Made by a program: the position numbers and the translations under genes
Assembly (NCBI GenBank): GCA_934277375.1
Contig: CAKQTZ010000005.1
Coordinates: forward strand, 217,274 to 281,273
DNA: 64,000 nucleotides
Origin: an uncultured Coprococcus sp.
Lineage (GTDB): Bacteria; Bacillota; Clostridia; Lachnospirales; Lachnospiraceae
Reading direction: 5' to 3'
Shown: in pieces, positions 1-8,557 of the stretch
Position numbering within the stretch: position 1 is the first letter of the stretch
How the letters are laid out: each line of letters starts with the position of its first letter
Notes under the pieces: generated by a model
Seen by the model: only the letters and a program-made list of their open reading frames with translations
Database searches by the model: none
Told to the model about the DNA's origin: nothing

Positions 1-13
1 ATTAAGTTTGAAT

Positions 14-60
14 TCGCCTTATACTGGTATATTATATATCAGTATAGGGCGATTTTTTTT
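14..60 (+). terminator. Rho-independent terminator of an upstream gene outside the window
   Basis: A 13-bp stem (14-26 with 40-52, one G-T wobble) closes an AT-rich loop and is followed by eight T residues. It would end transcription of a + strand gene lying before base 1. Confidence 0.8.
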
Positions 61-154
61 ATGCAGATGTGTACAGGTGACAGACGCTCATATATAGGTC
101 ATTACATTTGATTATAGTCATAATATAGGTATTTTACGAAGGAACATTATAGCT

Positions 155-160
155 TATAAT
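155..160 (+). promoter_or_regulatory. Candidate -10 box for the lemA operon
   Basis: TATAAT lies about 65 bases before the lemA start. No convincing -35 box is visible 16-18 bases upstream, so this is only a candidate. Confidence 0.35.
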
Positions 161-223
161 GTGACTAAATCCGTGTTGTGCATACGGAATATGATTAATG
201 TTAAATAAAAGGGAGGAACAAAA

Positions 224-769
224 ATGGCAAAATTGGTTGTAGGAGCAGTAGTTTTTGTGGTGCTTTTGATAGTTATATGGTACATAAGCACTTCCAACAG
301 TATCAAGGTGGCGGGGCTTAAGGTTGATGAGAGCGAGTCAGGGATCGATGTGGCACTTACAAAGAGGTATGACGTGCTGACCAAGATGCTTGATACAGTG
401 AAGGGCTATCAGCAGTACGAGAAGTCGGTGCTCACAGATATGGTAAGGCTCAGAAAAGGCATGACCATAGATGAGAAGAATCAGGCAAATGCAGCCATGG
501 ATAAGATTGCTGGGGATATAAGGGTGCTTGCGGAGAATTATCCACAGCTCAAGGCTGACAACACATTTGTGCAGCTACAGAAGGCTATTGTCGATGTGGA
601 GGAGCATCTTCAGGCGGCAAGACGTCTGTACAACTCAAATGTAAACAGATACAACTCCAAGATTGTTGTATTTCCAAACAGTATAGTTGCAAACGGCATG
701 GGCGCTGTAAAGAGAGAGCTGTTTGTTGCTGAGGAGTACAAGAGACAGGATGTTAAAATGCAGTTCTAA
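224..769 (+). CDS. lemA: LemA family membrane protein
   Basis: A 181-residue protein with one N-terminal membrane helix (residues 2-21) followed by a largely helical domain typical of LemA: an early stretch with KRYDVLTKML, a middle segment with LAENYPQLKAD, and the conserved end with ARRLYNSNVNRYN and FPNSIVA. LemA proteins are membrane-anchored helical bundles of unknown molecular function. The start follows GGGAGG at 211-216. The next gene is a DUF3137 protein 21 bases downstream, a common partner of LemA in Firmicutes, so the two probably act together at the membrane. Family assignment is secure; function is not. Confidence 0.93.
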   Translation: MAKLVVGAVVFVVLLIVIWYISTSNSIKVAGLKVDESESGIDVALTKRYDVLTKMLDTVKGYQQYEKSVLTDMVRLRKGMTIDEKNQANAAMDKIAGDIRVLAENYPQLKADNTFVQLQKAIVDVEEHLQAARRLYNSNVNRYNSKIVVFPNSIVANGMGAVKRELFVAEEYKRQDVKMQF

Positions 770-790
770 ACGGGGAGGGGGAATAACAAG

Positions 791-1738
791 ATGAGTGACA
801 GGGAGATCGTATCCGCTCTGGCGTGGAGACAGAGATTTGGCAAATTTGCAAATATTATCGTTGTTCTTGCGGTATTTGCAGTGCCATTCCTGATACCGGC
901 CGGGCTGTTGATGCTGGTGGATGGCAAAACGGACAAGGCAATAATATTGCTGGCGGCGGGAGCAGTGGATATTCTTATTCTTGTTATAGGAAATAAGCAG
1001 TTGAAGAAGTTCACTGCCAGGACAAAGGAGCTTGAGGGAGAATACATAGTGAAGAATGTTCTTTCGGAGCGTATAGATATAACGCAGTATTCACCAAATG
1101 GATACATTAACAGAAACTATGTCAAGGCGTGTTCAATACTTCCAAAGTTTAACAGGATAAAGGGATCAGACTACACAACAGGATATTACAGGGGAAGAGA
1201 ATTTACATTCTGTGATCTACTGCTCGAGTGGAAGTCGGAGAGCAGAGACAGTGATGGACACACACATACACACATAACTACCGAGTTCGAGGGGCAGGTC
1301 ATGATCATGGGACTTGGCAAGGATATAGGCGGCTGGGTGCAGATACGGGAGAGAAAGAAGCCACGCAAGAAACATGGATTCCTTGACAACCTGTTTGGAG
1401 CAGGAAGCTCCCGCAATATTATCGAGACCGAGAACGAGGCATTTAACAGCCAGTTTGAGATAAGAGCATCCGATGGGCAGCTTGCATTTTATATATTGAC
1501 ACCACAGTTTATGGAGCGTGTCATGAGACTTGACGAGCATGCGGATGGCTACACGAACATAGAATTTGCCGGATCAAATGTAGTCTTAACGCTGAACACC
1601 GGAAGGGATTCATTTGAGATCAAGAGGACACTTGGAATGAGACGTCTTGAAAAATACCGCCAGAAGTTCAGGGATGAGCTCGGGATATATCTTGACGTAC
1701 TCGATGAGGTGCTCACAAAAGAGAATCTGTTTAGTTGA
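791..1738 (+). CDS. DUF3137 domain membrane protein, LemA partner
   Basis: 315 residues. Two adjacent hydrophobic helices (about residues 22-44 and 49-67) are followed by a soluble domain with TGYYRGREFTFCDLLLEWKS and a histidine-rich DGHTHTHITT loop before the beta strand FEGQVMIMG, the layout of DUF3137 proteins. A basic stretch RERKKPRKKHG sits near residue 190. It is 21 bases after lemA with its own GGGGAGGGGG-rich ribosome site, so it is in the same operon. No enzymatic motif is recognised; a membrane-associated structural or regulatory role with LemA is inferred from the pairing only. Confidence 0.85.
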   Translation: MSDREIVSALAWRQRFGKFANIIVVLAVFAVPFLIPAGLLMLVDGKTDKAIILLAAGAVDILILVIGNKQLKKFTARTKELEGEYIVKNVLSERIDITQYSPNGYINRNYVKACSILPKFNRIKGSDYTTGYYRGREFTFCDLLLEWKSESRDSDGHTHTHITTEFEGQVMIMGLGKDIGGWVQIRERKKPRKKHGFLDNLFGAGSSRNIIETENEAFNSQFEIRASDGQLAFYILTPQFMERVMRLDEHADGYTNIEFAGSNVVLTLNTGRDSFEIKRTLGMRRLEKYRQKFRDELGIYLDVLDEVLTKENLFS

Positions 1739-1811
1739 TTTTTATAGTGTGTTTTTCGTGGTTCGGAGATGATAAGATGGATCAGAATATAGGAAATTAC
1801 GGGGAAAATCT

Positions 1812-2480
1812 ATGGATTACATAATAGACAATATTGAATTTATTGTTGAGCTTGTGAAATCAGGGCTTATAGGTATTGTGGGAATATTTTTGATCGGACT
1901 TGCAATTTGGATAAAGAAAAATGAGGACCGTTGGAATTTTAAGAATATCGGAATAGGACTTCTGGCTGGCGGCATGGCACTTTTGCTTATCGGTATATCT
2001 ACGGCAGTAGATAGTCTGCAGGATGGCGGGGTAATAGCTTTAGACAAAAATGATCCTGTGTGGGTGGTTGTGGATACAATCAAGGTGCTGGCATGCGTGC
2101 TGATATTTGCTATAGCGGGATTTGCAATGAGGTCAAAACGCATAAAAGAGAATGATATGTATGACATGGAGATAACCGGAAAGATCATAGGATACGATAC
2201 CCTGACCGGCAGGACAAAATTGCCGGGATATGCACAGCCCACAGTGGAATACATCGATCCTTATAGCGGTGAACCGGATTCTTATATGGTAAATCAGGAG
2301 ATAAACAGAAAGAAACATACGATTGGCAGTGAGTATAAACTGCTTTACTCCAGGGAAAAGAGAACAGCCTATGAGAAGAAGTCAAACAAGGTGTACAGGG
2401 AGATGGAGGTATTCTTTTTCGGACTGGCGGTTTTGATTTTCGTCGTGGGGATAGTGAAGTTGATAATGAATGTGTTATAA
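1812..2480 (+). CDS. DUF3592-like membrane protein
   Basis: 222 residues with hydrophobic segments at about 14-36, 45-67, 87-107 and the C-terminal 201-220. Between the third and last helix lies a beta-rich stretch (DMEITGKIIGYD, PTVEYIDPYSGEPDSYMV, GSEYKLLYSREK) resembling the DUF3592 fold, a small domain between membrane helices. Identity is tentative. It is the third gene of the lemA operon. A 15-codon open frame (1777-1824) with a GGAG site overlaps its start out of frame and could couple translation, but I cannot show that it is translated. Confidence 0.65.
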   Translation: MDYIIDNIEFIVELVKSGLIGIVGIFLIGLAIWIKKNEDRWNFKNIGIGLLAGGMALLLIGISTAVDSLQDGGVIALDKNDPVWVVVDTIKVLACVLIFAIAGFAMRSKRIKENDMYDMEITGKIIGYDTLTGRTKLPGYAQPTVEYIDPYSGEPDSYMVNQEINRKKHTIGSEYKLLYSREKRTAYEKKSNKVYREMEVFFFGLAVLIFVVGIVKLIMNVL

Positions 2481-2500
2481 AATTTATGTAAATATGGATG

Positions 2501-2529
2501 TTGTAACCAGAATTTATATATGTTATAAT
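2501..2529 (+). promoter_or_regulatory. Promoter for the PurF-like/TtcA-like pair
   Basis: -35 TTGTAA (2501-2506), 17-base spacer, extended -10 TG-T-TATAAT (2521-2529). Initiation near 2536 would give a leader of about 255 bases before the PurF-like start. Confidence 0.6.
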
Positions 2530-2571
2530 ACCGACAGATATAAAAGGTAATAAGAGTATATCATTGTGCTT

Positions 2572-2640
2572 TACACAATATAGGCGCAAGCGAAAACCCC
2601 AGAGGGTGCCACCTCTGGGGTTTTCTCCGTCTATTGTGTA
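2572..2640 (+). promoter_or_regulatory. Two-tier hairpin in the leader of the PurF-like gene
   Basis: The 2481-2792 gap holds a promoter and this structure. A 14-bp inner stem (2592-2605 with 2612-2625, GC-rich core) sits inside a 9-bp outer stem (2572-2580 with 2632-2640). No T tract follows on either strand, so it is not a standard terminator. An ATTGTG at about 2563-2568 can compete for the outer-left arm, giving alternative pairings. It matches no riboswitch class that I recognise. Confidence 0.5.
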
Positions 2641-2792
2641 GGACGACATATTTCCTAGGCTGGTTGCCGGCGGAAATCACAAAATCAATGTATAACAATG
2701 TCATGAAATAATATTGTAAACCATGCCAGTCATATGCTAATATAGATATGTTTGCGAAAATGACAAATTTTTATCACTTCAGGAGGAAAACA

Positions 2793-4199
2793 ATGGGTGG
2801 ATTTTTTGGAGTAGCGGCAAAAGATGACTGTGTGTTTGATCTGTTCTTTGGAATAGACTATCATTCACATCTTGGAACAAGGCGCGGAGGCATGACAGTG
2901 TATGGAGATAAGGGATTTGACAGATCCATACACAATATCGAGAATGCTCCATTCAGAACAAAGTTCGACAAAGATATGCAGAAGATGAAGGGCTATTATG
3001 GAATTGGATGTATATCCGATTATGAGCCACAGCCACTCATAGTGCGTTCTCATCACGGAACATATGCCCTGACAACTGTCAGCAAGATCAACAATGTTGA
3101 CGAGATATCCAAGGAGATATTTGATCAGGGACATTCACATTTCCTTGAGATGAGCGGAGGGGATATCAACAGCACAGAGCTGGTGGCAGCCCTTATCAAC
3201 CAGAAGGATAATCTGATAGATGGAATAAGATATGCGCTGGAGAAGATAGACGGTTCTCTGTCACTCCTGCTCATGAACCAGAATGGAATATATGCAGCCA
3301 GGGATATGCATGGAAGAACTCCTGTGGTTATAGGCAAGAAGGATGGTGCATTCTGTGCGTCATTTGAGAACTTTGCCTACAAGAACCTTGGCTATCATGA
3401 CTATAAAGAACTCGGTCCTGGTGAGGTTGTCGTACTCACTCCGTCCAACTGCGTGACGCTTGTGCAGCCGGGTAAGGACATGAAGATATGTACATTCCTG
3501 TGGGTATACTATGGTTACCCTGCAAGTTCATACGAGGGTATGAGTGTAGAGCAGATGAGATACAACTGCGGAGCCAGCATGGCAAAGAGAGATAACGTCA
3601 AGCCGGATATCGTAGCCGGAGTTCCGGATTCAGGAACAGCGCATGCAGTCGGCTATGCCAATGAATCAGGAATACCTTTCTCAAGACCATTCATCAAGTA
3701 CACACCGACATGGCCACGTTCGTTTATGCCGACCATACAGAGCCAGCGTAATCTCATAGCCAAGATGAAGCTTCTGGCAGTTGAGGATCTTATCAAGGAC
3801 AAGAGCCTTCTGCTCATAGACGATTCTATCGTGCGTGGAACACAGCTCAGAGAGACAACTGAGTATCTGTTTGACAGTGGAGCCAAGGAGGTACACATCA
3901 GACCAGCGTGTCCACCACTTGTATACGGATGCAAATACCTGAACTTCTCAAGATCATCATCAGAGATGGATCTGATAACAAGAAGAGTTATCGAGAGACT
4001 TGAGAATGGAAATGTGACAGATGAGGTACTTCAGGAGTACACAGATCCTGATTCAGAGAAGTACGAAAAGATGGTTGACGAGATCTGCAAGGAACTGCAT
4101 TTCACATCACTCAGATTCAACAGACTTGATGATATGCTTGAGGCGTGCGGAGTTGAGAAGTGCAAGCTTTGTACATACTGCTGGGATGGCAAGGAGTAA
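2793..4199 (+). CDS. PurF-like phosphoribosyltransferase lacking the glutaminase nucleophile
   Basis: 468 residues, related to amidophosphoribosyltransferase (first step of purine synthesis). The phosphoribosyltransferase domain looks intact: GVPDSGTAHAVGYA at about 276-289 and the PRPP loop LLLIDDSIVRGTQ at 339-351. Cys233, Cys380, Cys460 and Cys463 fit the 4Fe-4S ligand spacing of Bacillus-type PurF. The N-terminal glutaminase domain is degenerate: the protein begins MGGFFGV, where true PurF exposes a Cys right after Met, and the RYATxG and HNGNL motifs are absent. The chosen start follows AGGAGG at 2781-2786; an upstream in-frame ATG at 2748 has no such site. It lies 89 bases before a rhodanese/PP-loop gene. 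I infer a specialised paralogue using ammonia or another nucleophile, not the standard purine enzyme. Confidence 0.8.
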   Translation: MGGFFGVAAKDDCVFDLFFGIDYHSHLGTRRGGMTVYGDKGFDRSIHNIENAPFRTKFDKDMQKMKGYYGIGCISDYEPQPLIVRSHHGTYALTTVSKINNVDEISKEIFDQGHSHFLEMSGGDINSTELVAALINQKDNLIDGIRYALEKIDGSLSLLLMNQNGIYAARDMHGRTPVVIGKKDGAFCASFENFAYKNLGYHDYKELGPGEVVVLTPSNCVTLVQPGKDMKICTFLWVYYGYPASSYEGMSVEQMRYNCGASMAKRDNVKPDIVAGVPDSGTAHAVGYANESGIPFSRPFIKYTPTWPRSFMPTIQSQRNLIAKMKLLAVEDLIKDKSLLLIDDSIVRGTQLRETTEYLFDSGAKEVHIRPACPPLVYGCKYLNFSRSSSEMDLITRRVIERLENGNVTDEVLQEYTDPDSEKYEKMVDEICKELHFTSLRFNRLDDMLEACGVEKCKLCTYCWDGKE

Positions 4200-4288
4200 G
4201 CTGCGGATGACGGCGATGCCATATGCGGCAGACAGTATCATATATAAAATAATCTATTTGTATTAGCAAGAAAAATGGTGACAGGGAT

Positions 4289-5497
4289 ATGGCATTAGAA
4301 AATTCAAGAGAAATCACAATAGAAGATATACAGGAACTGGATAAGGATTCGTATCTGATGGTTGACATCAGGGATGAAGTTGAGATATCCCACGGAGCTA
4401 TCCCGGGTGCAATGGCAGTTCCTGCGGACAGTCTGATGCCGGATCATCTGGCAGAGACCGCAGGTGAACTGTTTCCTGCAGAGGAATATATGCCCAGGGA
4501 TAATTCAAAAGGGAAGAAACTCATCATTTGTTGTACCCATGGAACCAACAGTATTCCTCTTGCAGACAGTCTCACAGAGATGGGATATGATGCAGTGAGC
4601 CTTAAAGGAGGCTATATATCATGGCTGCTCTACACCATGGGCAAGCAGGAACAGACTGACATATGTGCCGATGTGGAGAAGAGCCTCCGCAAGAAGTTCC
4701 ACAAGAAGATATGGTGTAACTTCACAAAGGCAATCAACAGGTACGAACTGGTGAAAGAGGGCGACAGGATTGCCGTATGTATATCGGGCGGTAAGGATTC
4801 TTTTCTCATGGCGAAGTGTTTTCAGGAGCTGAAAAGACACAATAAGTTCCCGTTTGAACTCAAGTTCATAGTCATGGATCCGGGTTACAGCCCGGCAAAC
4901 CGCAAGGTCATAGAGGACAATGCCAGGATGCTGAACATTCCTATCCAGATATTTGAGTCGGATATATTTGATTCAGTGTATAACGTAGAGAAGTCGCCGT
5001 GCTACCTCTGTGCCAGGATGAGAAGAGGCCATCTGTACAGCTATGCCAAAGAGCTGGGATGTAACAAGATAGCTCTCGGACATCACTATGACGATGTCAT
5101 AGAGACTATACTCATGGGTATGCTTTACGGAGCGCAGATGCAGACTATGATGCCGAAGCTCCACAGCACCAACTTTGAGGGCATGGAGCTCATCAGACCT
5201 CTCTATATGGTGAGGGAGGACGACATCAAAGCGTGGAGAGATTACAATGAGCTTCATTTTATACAGTGTGCATGTAAGTTCACGGACACATGTACCACCT
5301 GCAACAATGAGGAGACAAAGTCCAAGCGTCAGGAGATCAAGCAGCTTATAGCAACGCTCAAGAAGACGAATCCGTTTGTGGAGGGCAATATATTCAAGAG
5401 TGTGGAGAATGTCAATATCGATACCCTTATAGAGTACAAGCAGGGAGGCGTGAGACACAGCTTCCTTGATACTTACGATGAAAAAACGGTAAGATAG
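4289..5497 (+). CDS. Rhodanese and TtcA-like PP-loop ATPase fusion
   Basis: 402 residues. Residues 8-115 form a rhodanese domain with the active-site loop CTHGTNS (Cys82) and LKGGYISWL. Residues about 140-365 are a TtcA/TilS-type PP-loop ATPase: SGGKDS at 166-171, paired cysteines CYLC (238-241), GHHYDDVIET at 264-273 and more cysteines CACKFTDTCTTC (327-338). TtcA proteins adenylate a base and replace oxygen by sulfur, using an Fe-S cluster; a rhodanese domain would hand over persulfide sulfur. Fusion of both in one chain suggests a self-contained thiolation enzyme. The substrate could be tRNA cytidine 32, or, given the PurF-like neighbour, a free purine nucleotide. The ribosome site (CAGGG) is close to the start and weak. 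Confidence 0.82.
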   Translation: MALENSREITIEDIQELDKDSYLMVDIRDEVEISHGAIPGAMAVPADSLMPDHLAETAGELFPAEEYMPRDNSKGKKLIICCTHGTNSIPLADSLTEMGYDAVSLKGGYISWLLYTMGKQEQTDICADVEKSLRKKFHKKIWCNFTKAINRYELVKEGDRIAVCISGGKDSFLMAKCFQELKRHNKFPFELKFIVMDPGYSPANRKVIEDNARMLNIPIQIFESDIFDSVYNVEKSPCYLCARMRRGHLYSYAKELGCNKIALGHHYDDVIETILMGMLYGAQMQTMMPKLHSTNFEGMELIRPLYMVREDDIKAWRDYNELHFIQCACKFTDTCTTCNNEETKSKRQEIKQLIATLKKTNPFVEGNIFKSVENVNIDTLIEYKQGGVRHSFLDTYDEKTVR

Positions 5498-5610
5498 AAT
5501 AGGCAGCAGATATTTAGTTATGTAAAAAAGGATTATATCGGATCATGCATAGATTTGTGATTGGATATAGTCCATTTTTTATGTTTAAAATAAGAATTTT
5601 ATTTTATGTG

Positions 5611-5646
5611 TTGACATATAATTAAATATATGTTTAAATGTTCATA
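5611..5646 (+). promoter_or_regulatory. Promoter and candidate ArsR-type operator of the metal module
   Basis: TTGACA (5611-5616), 17-base spacer, TTAAAT (5634-5639). A loose dyad TATG-N10-CATA (5629-5646) overlaps the -10 box, where ArsR/SmtB repressors usually bind. The repressor encoded at 8082-8447 is the likely ligand. The dyad is imperfect, so the operator call is tentative. Confidence 0.5.
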
Positions 5647-5752
5647 GATTCAACGAGAATAATGAAATCCTTGTGAAAGAGTTAGATGAAAATGATAGCT
5701 TACTAATTTTCAGAAATGAATAAGAAAATATTATGAAAAGGAGACTACTACT

Positions 5753-5968
5753 ATGAAGAAGTACAAGATCGAAGTTGATTGTGCAAACTGCGCAGCAAAG
5801 ATGGAGGATGCAACAAAGAAGGTTGCAGGTGTTAAGGATGCAGCCGTGGCATTCATGGCTCAGAAGATGAGTGTTGAGTTTGAGGATGGAGCAGACGAGG
5901 CAGAGGTTATGAAGAACGTTCTTAAGGCATGTAAGAAGGTAGAGCCTGACTGTGAGATATTCATGTAA
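5753..5968 (+). CDS. Stand-alone heavy-metal-associated (HMA) domain chaperone
   Basis: 71 residues forming a single HMA ferredoxin-like domain with the metal-binding motif DCANCAAKM (Cys at 10 and 13), as in CopZ. A strong AAGGAG site precedes it. It is followed after about 120 bases by a P-type ATPase that has no HMA domain of its own, so this protein may deliver metal to it in trans. Which metal is not decided by the sequence: the ATPase looks Zn/Cd/Pb-type rather than copper-type. Confidence 0.88.
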   Translation: MKKYKIEVDCANCAAKMEDATKKVAGVKDAAVAFMAQKMSVEFEDGADEAEVMKNVLKACKKVEPDCEIFM

Positions 5969-6091
5969 TCACAATCCGTCATGTGTCAGGGTATTGCAAA
6001 GCAGGTTTTGAAATGTATCAGCATTCCGATTCCTGCTTTGTCTCATATAAGATATATGAAGAATATGCATTATATCAGACAGGAGGATGTT

Positions 6092-8005
6092 ATGACAAAG
6101 AAACAGAAAAAGGTCCTTATAAGAATCATAGTATCGGCGGTTCTTCTCGTTGCCATGGCTGTCACGTTTACGGTGCTTGGCAAGACTGGAATGGTGGATC
6201 TTGAGAATCCGTCGGTTATGTGGAGATGCATAGAGATAGTGGCTTACCTGATCCCGTATCTCATCATCGGTTACGATATACTTAAAAAGGCATTTCTCGG
6301 AATCATACATGGAGAGGTATTTGACGAGAATTTCCTTATGGCTATAGCTACGGTTGGCGCCATGGTGCTCGGTGAGTACAAGGAGGCATCAGCGGTTATG
6401 CTGTTCTACCAGATAGGTGAGCTGTTCCAGAGCTATGCGGTGGGCAAGAGCAGAAAGAACATCACAGCACTTATGGATATCCGCCCTGATTACGCGAACA
6501 TAGAGAAGGACGGCAAGCTGGAGCAGGTAGATCCTGACGACGTTCAGATCGGAACAGTCATAGTTGTACAGCCGGGCGAGAAAGTGCCTATCGATGGAAA
6601 GGTAGTTGAGGGGGCATCTTCGCTCAACACAAGTGCCCTCACAGGAGAGAGTGTCCCTAGAGAGGTTCATGTGGGTGATGAGATCATCAGTGGATGCGTC
6701 AACCTCAACGGACTTATAAAGATCGAGACAACCAAGGAGTTTGGAGAGTCAACTGTATCAAAGATACTTGATCTCGTCGAGAACTCAAGCATGAAGAAGT
6801 CCAGATCAGAGAACTTCATCACGAGATTTGCAAAGTATTACACGCCGGCTGTATGTATAGCAGCACTTGCACTTGCAGTTCTGCCGCCGGTGATCAATCT
6901 TATCATGGGCAATCCTGCTGCGTGGTCGAAGTGGATCATCAGGGCTCTGACAACACTTGTTATCAGCTGCCCATGTGCACTGGTAATATCCATACCACTG
7001 AGTTTCTTCGGTGGAATCGGAGGAGCATCGGCAAAGGGTATCCTTGTAAAAGGCTCCAACTACCTTGAGGCGCTTTCATATACGAAATACGTTGTGTGCG
7101 ACAAGACAGGAACACTGACAAAGGGTGTGTTCCAGGTTACAGAGATACATCCGGTTTCTGGTATGAGCGAGGCTGATCTGCTTGAGAAGGCAGCATTTGT
7201 CGAGAGCTATTCCAACCATCCTATCAGCAAGAGTCTGAAGGAGGCGTACGGCAAGGAGATCGACAACAACAGAGTAACGGATGCCAGGGAGATCAGCGGA
7301 CACGGTGTGTCAGCAGTCGTGGATGGACATGAGGTCGCAGCGGGAAATGTCAAACTCATGAAGAAGATGAACATAGAGGCAGCGGTTCCTGCATCGGTTG
7401 GAACAGAGATACACGTGGCAGTGGATGGCAGATATGCCGGCTACATCCTGATATCTGATGTTGTAAAGCCAAATGCAAAGGAGGCTATACGTGGTCTCAA
7501 GGCTGCAGGCGTGGAGAAGATTGTCATGCTTACTGGAGATGCCAGGAAGGTTGCTGACGCAGTGGGAAGAGAGCTTGGCGTTGATGAGGTCAGAAGTGAA
7601 CTTCTACCGGGTGATAAGGTCGATGAGGTTGAGAAGCTCATAGCAGCCAAGGGCGAAAAAGAAAAACTTGCATTTGTGGGGGATGGAATAAATGACGCCC
7701 CTGTACTTTCAAGAGCAGATATAGGAATTGCGATGGGAGCACTTGGTTCGGATGCAGCTATAGAGGCAGCTGATATAGTCCTCATGGATGACGATCCGGC
7801 AAAGATAGCCACAGCCATGAAGATATCCAAGAAGACACTCAGGATAGTTCATCAGAATATCGTGTTTGCACTTGTGATCAAGTTTGCGTGCCTTGCACTT
7901 GGAGCAGTTGGATTTGTCAATATGTGGTGGGCAATATTTGCTGATGTTGGAGTTATGATCCTTGCGGTGTTAAATGCAACAAGAGCACTTAGTTTCAAAG
8001 AGTGA
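6092..8005 (+). CDS. cadA: Heavy-metal-translocating P-type ATPase (CadA/ZntA type)
   Basis: 637 residues. Membrane helices near the N terminus, actuator motif TGES (near 190), CPC motif in the transmembrane metal path (293-295, in SCPCALVISIP), phosphorylation site DKTGTLT (Asp337), SNHPISKS (HP motif) and GDGINDAP hinge are all present. The last helices carry a lysine (LVIKF) and FADVGVMILAVLNATR, which match the Zn2+/Cd2+/Pb2+ exporting PIB-2 group. The start at 6092 follows AGGAGG (6081-6086); a longer in-frame reading from 5981 lacks a ribosome site. There is no N-terminal HMA domain; the neighbour at 5753 supplies one separately. It pumps metal ions out across the cell membrane. Confidence 0.9.
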   Translation: MTKKQKKVLIRIIVSAVLLVAMAVTFTVLGKTGMVDLENPSVMWRCIEIVAYLIPYLIIGYDILKKAFLGIIHGEVFDENFLMAIATVGAMVLGEYKEASAVMLFYQIGELFQSYAVGKSRKNITALMDIRPDYANIEKDGKLEQVDPDDVQIGTVIVVQPGEKVPIDGKVVEGASSLNTSALTGESVPREVHVGDEIISGCVNLNGLIKIETTKEFGESTVSKILDLVENSSMKKSRSENFITRFAKYYTPAVCIAALALAVLPPVINLIMGNPAAWSKWIIRALTTLVISCPCALVISIPLSFFGGIGGASAKGILVKGSNYLEALSYTKYVVCDKTGTLTKGVFQVTEIHPVSGMSEADLLEKAAFVESYSNHPISKSLKEAYGKEIDNNRVTDAREISGHGVSAVVDGHEVAAGNVKLMKKMNIEAAVPASVGTEIHVAVDGRYAGYILISDVVKPNAKEAIRGLKAAGVEKIVMLTGDARKVADAVGRELGVDEVRSELLPGDKVDEVEKLIAAKGEKEKLAFVGDGINDAPVLSRADIGIAMGALGSDAAIEAADIVLMDDDPAKIATAMKISKKTLRIVHQNIVFALVIKFACLALGAVGFVNMWWAIFADVGVMILAVLNATRALSFKE

Positions 8006-8081
8006 TACGGAATAGAAATGATGAATACCTGAGAGAAAAACAGCAGATTTTGGATTTTATAATGAAAGATGAGGAATATAT

Positions 8082-8447
8082 ATGGGAGAAATACATCTGC
8101 CTCATTGTCACTGTGACAATGAGAACAAAATCATAAATTGCATGCCGTCTGCTGATGACTGCAGCGGTATGGCAGATATATTCAAGCAGCTCAGCGATGG
8201 CACAAGGCTCAGGATACTCTGGATGCTGTGCCACTTGGAGGAATGTGTCAGCAATATAGCGGCGGCCATGGAGATGAGTGATCCGGCCGTATCGCACCAC
8301 CTGAAGCAGCTCAAGGGCAGCGGCCTTATAGTGAGCCGCAGAGAGGGCAAGGAGGTATATTACAAGCTGGCAGATACGGAGACCGCCAGACTTGTCCACA
8401 AGGTATGTGAGGAGATGTTCCAGATAACATGTCCGCTTGAACAATAG
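8082..8447 (+). CDS. ArsR/SmtB family metal-sensing repressor (CadC-like)
   Basis: 121 residues with a winged helix-turn-helix (LSDGTRLRILWML; SDPAVSHHLKQLKGSGLI; REGKEVYYKL). Cys and His residues at the N terminus (PHCHCD) together with LEECVSNIAA in the alpha-3 helix resemble the CadC thiolate site for Cd/Pb/Zn. It lies 76 bases after the ATPase gene and probably represses the module from the promoter at 5611, being released by metal. It is followed by a strong terminator, which closes the operon. Confidence 0.9.
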   Translation: MGEIHLPHCHCDNENKIINCMPSADDCSGMADIFKQLSDGTRLRILWMLCHLEECVSNIAAAMEMSDPAVSHHLKQLKGSGLIVSRREGKEVYYKLADTETARLVHKVCEEMFQITCPLEQ

Positions 8448-8463
8448 AATAATATGACGGATA

Positions 8464-8508
8464 GATCCCCGCCGGTACTGAACAGATCAGTGTCGGCGGG
8501 GATTTTTG
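8464..8508 (+). terminator. Terminator of the metal-efflux operon
   Basis: A perfect 10-bp GC-rich stem (8465-8474 with 8494-8503) is followed by TTTTT. Confidence 0.9.
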
Positions 8509-8557
8509 TGTGGAAATAAAAAAATATATAGTCATATATAGCAAAATAAAATAACAG

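Noticed and set aside
1777..1824. 15-codon leader peptide before the DUF3592-like gene
   Set aside because: It has a GGAG site and overlaps the next start, but such a short frame can be chance; kept only as a remark.
2793..4199. Ordinary PurF of purine biosynthesis
   Set aside because: The N-terminal nucleophile cysteine and two glutaminase motifs are missing, and no other pur gene is near.
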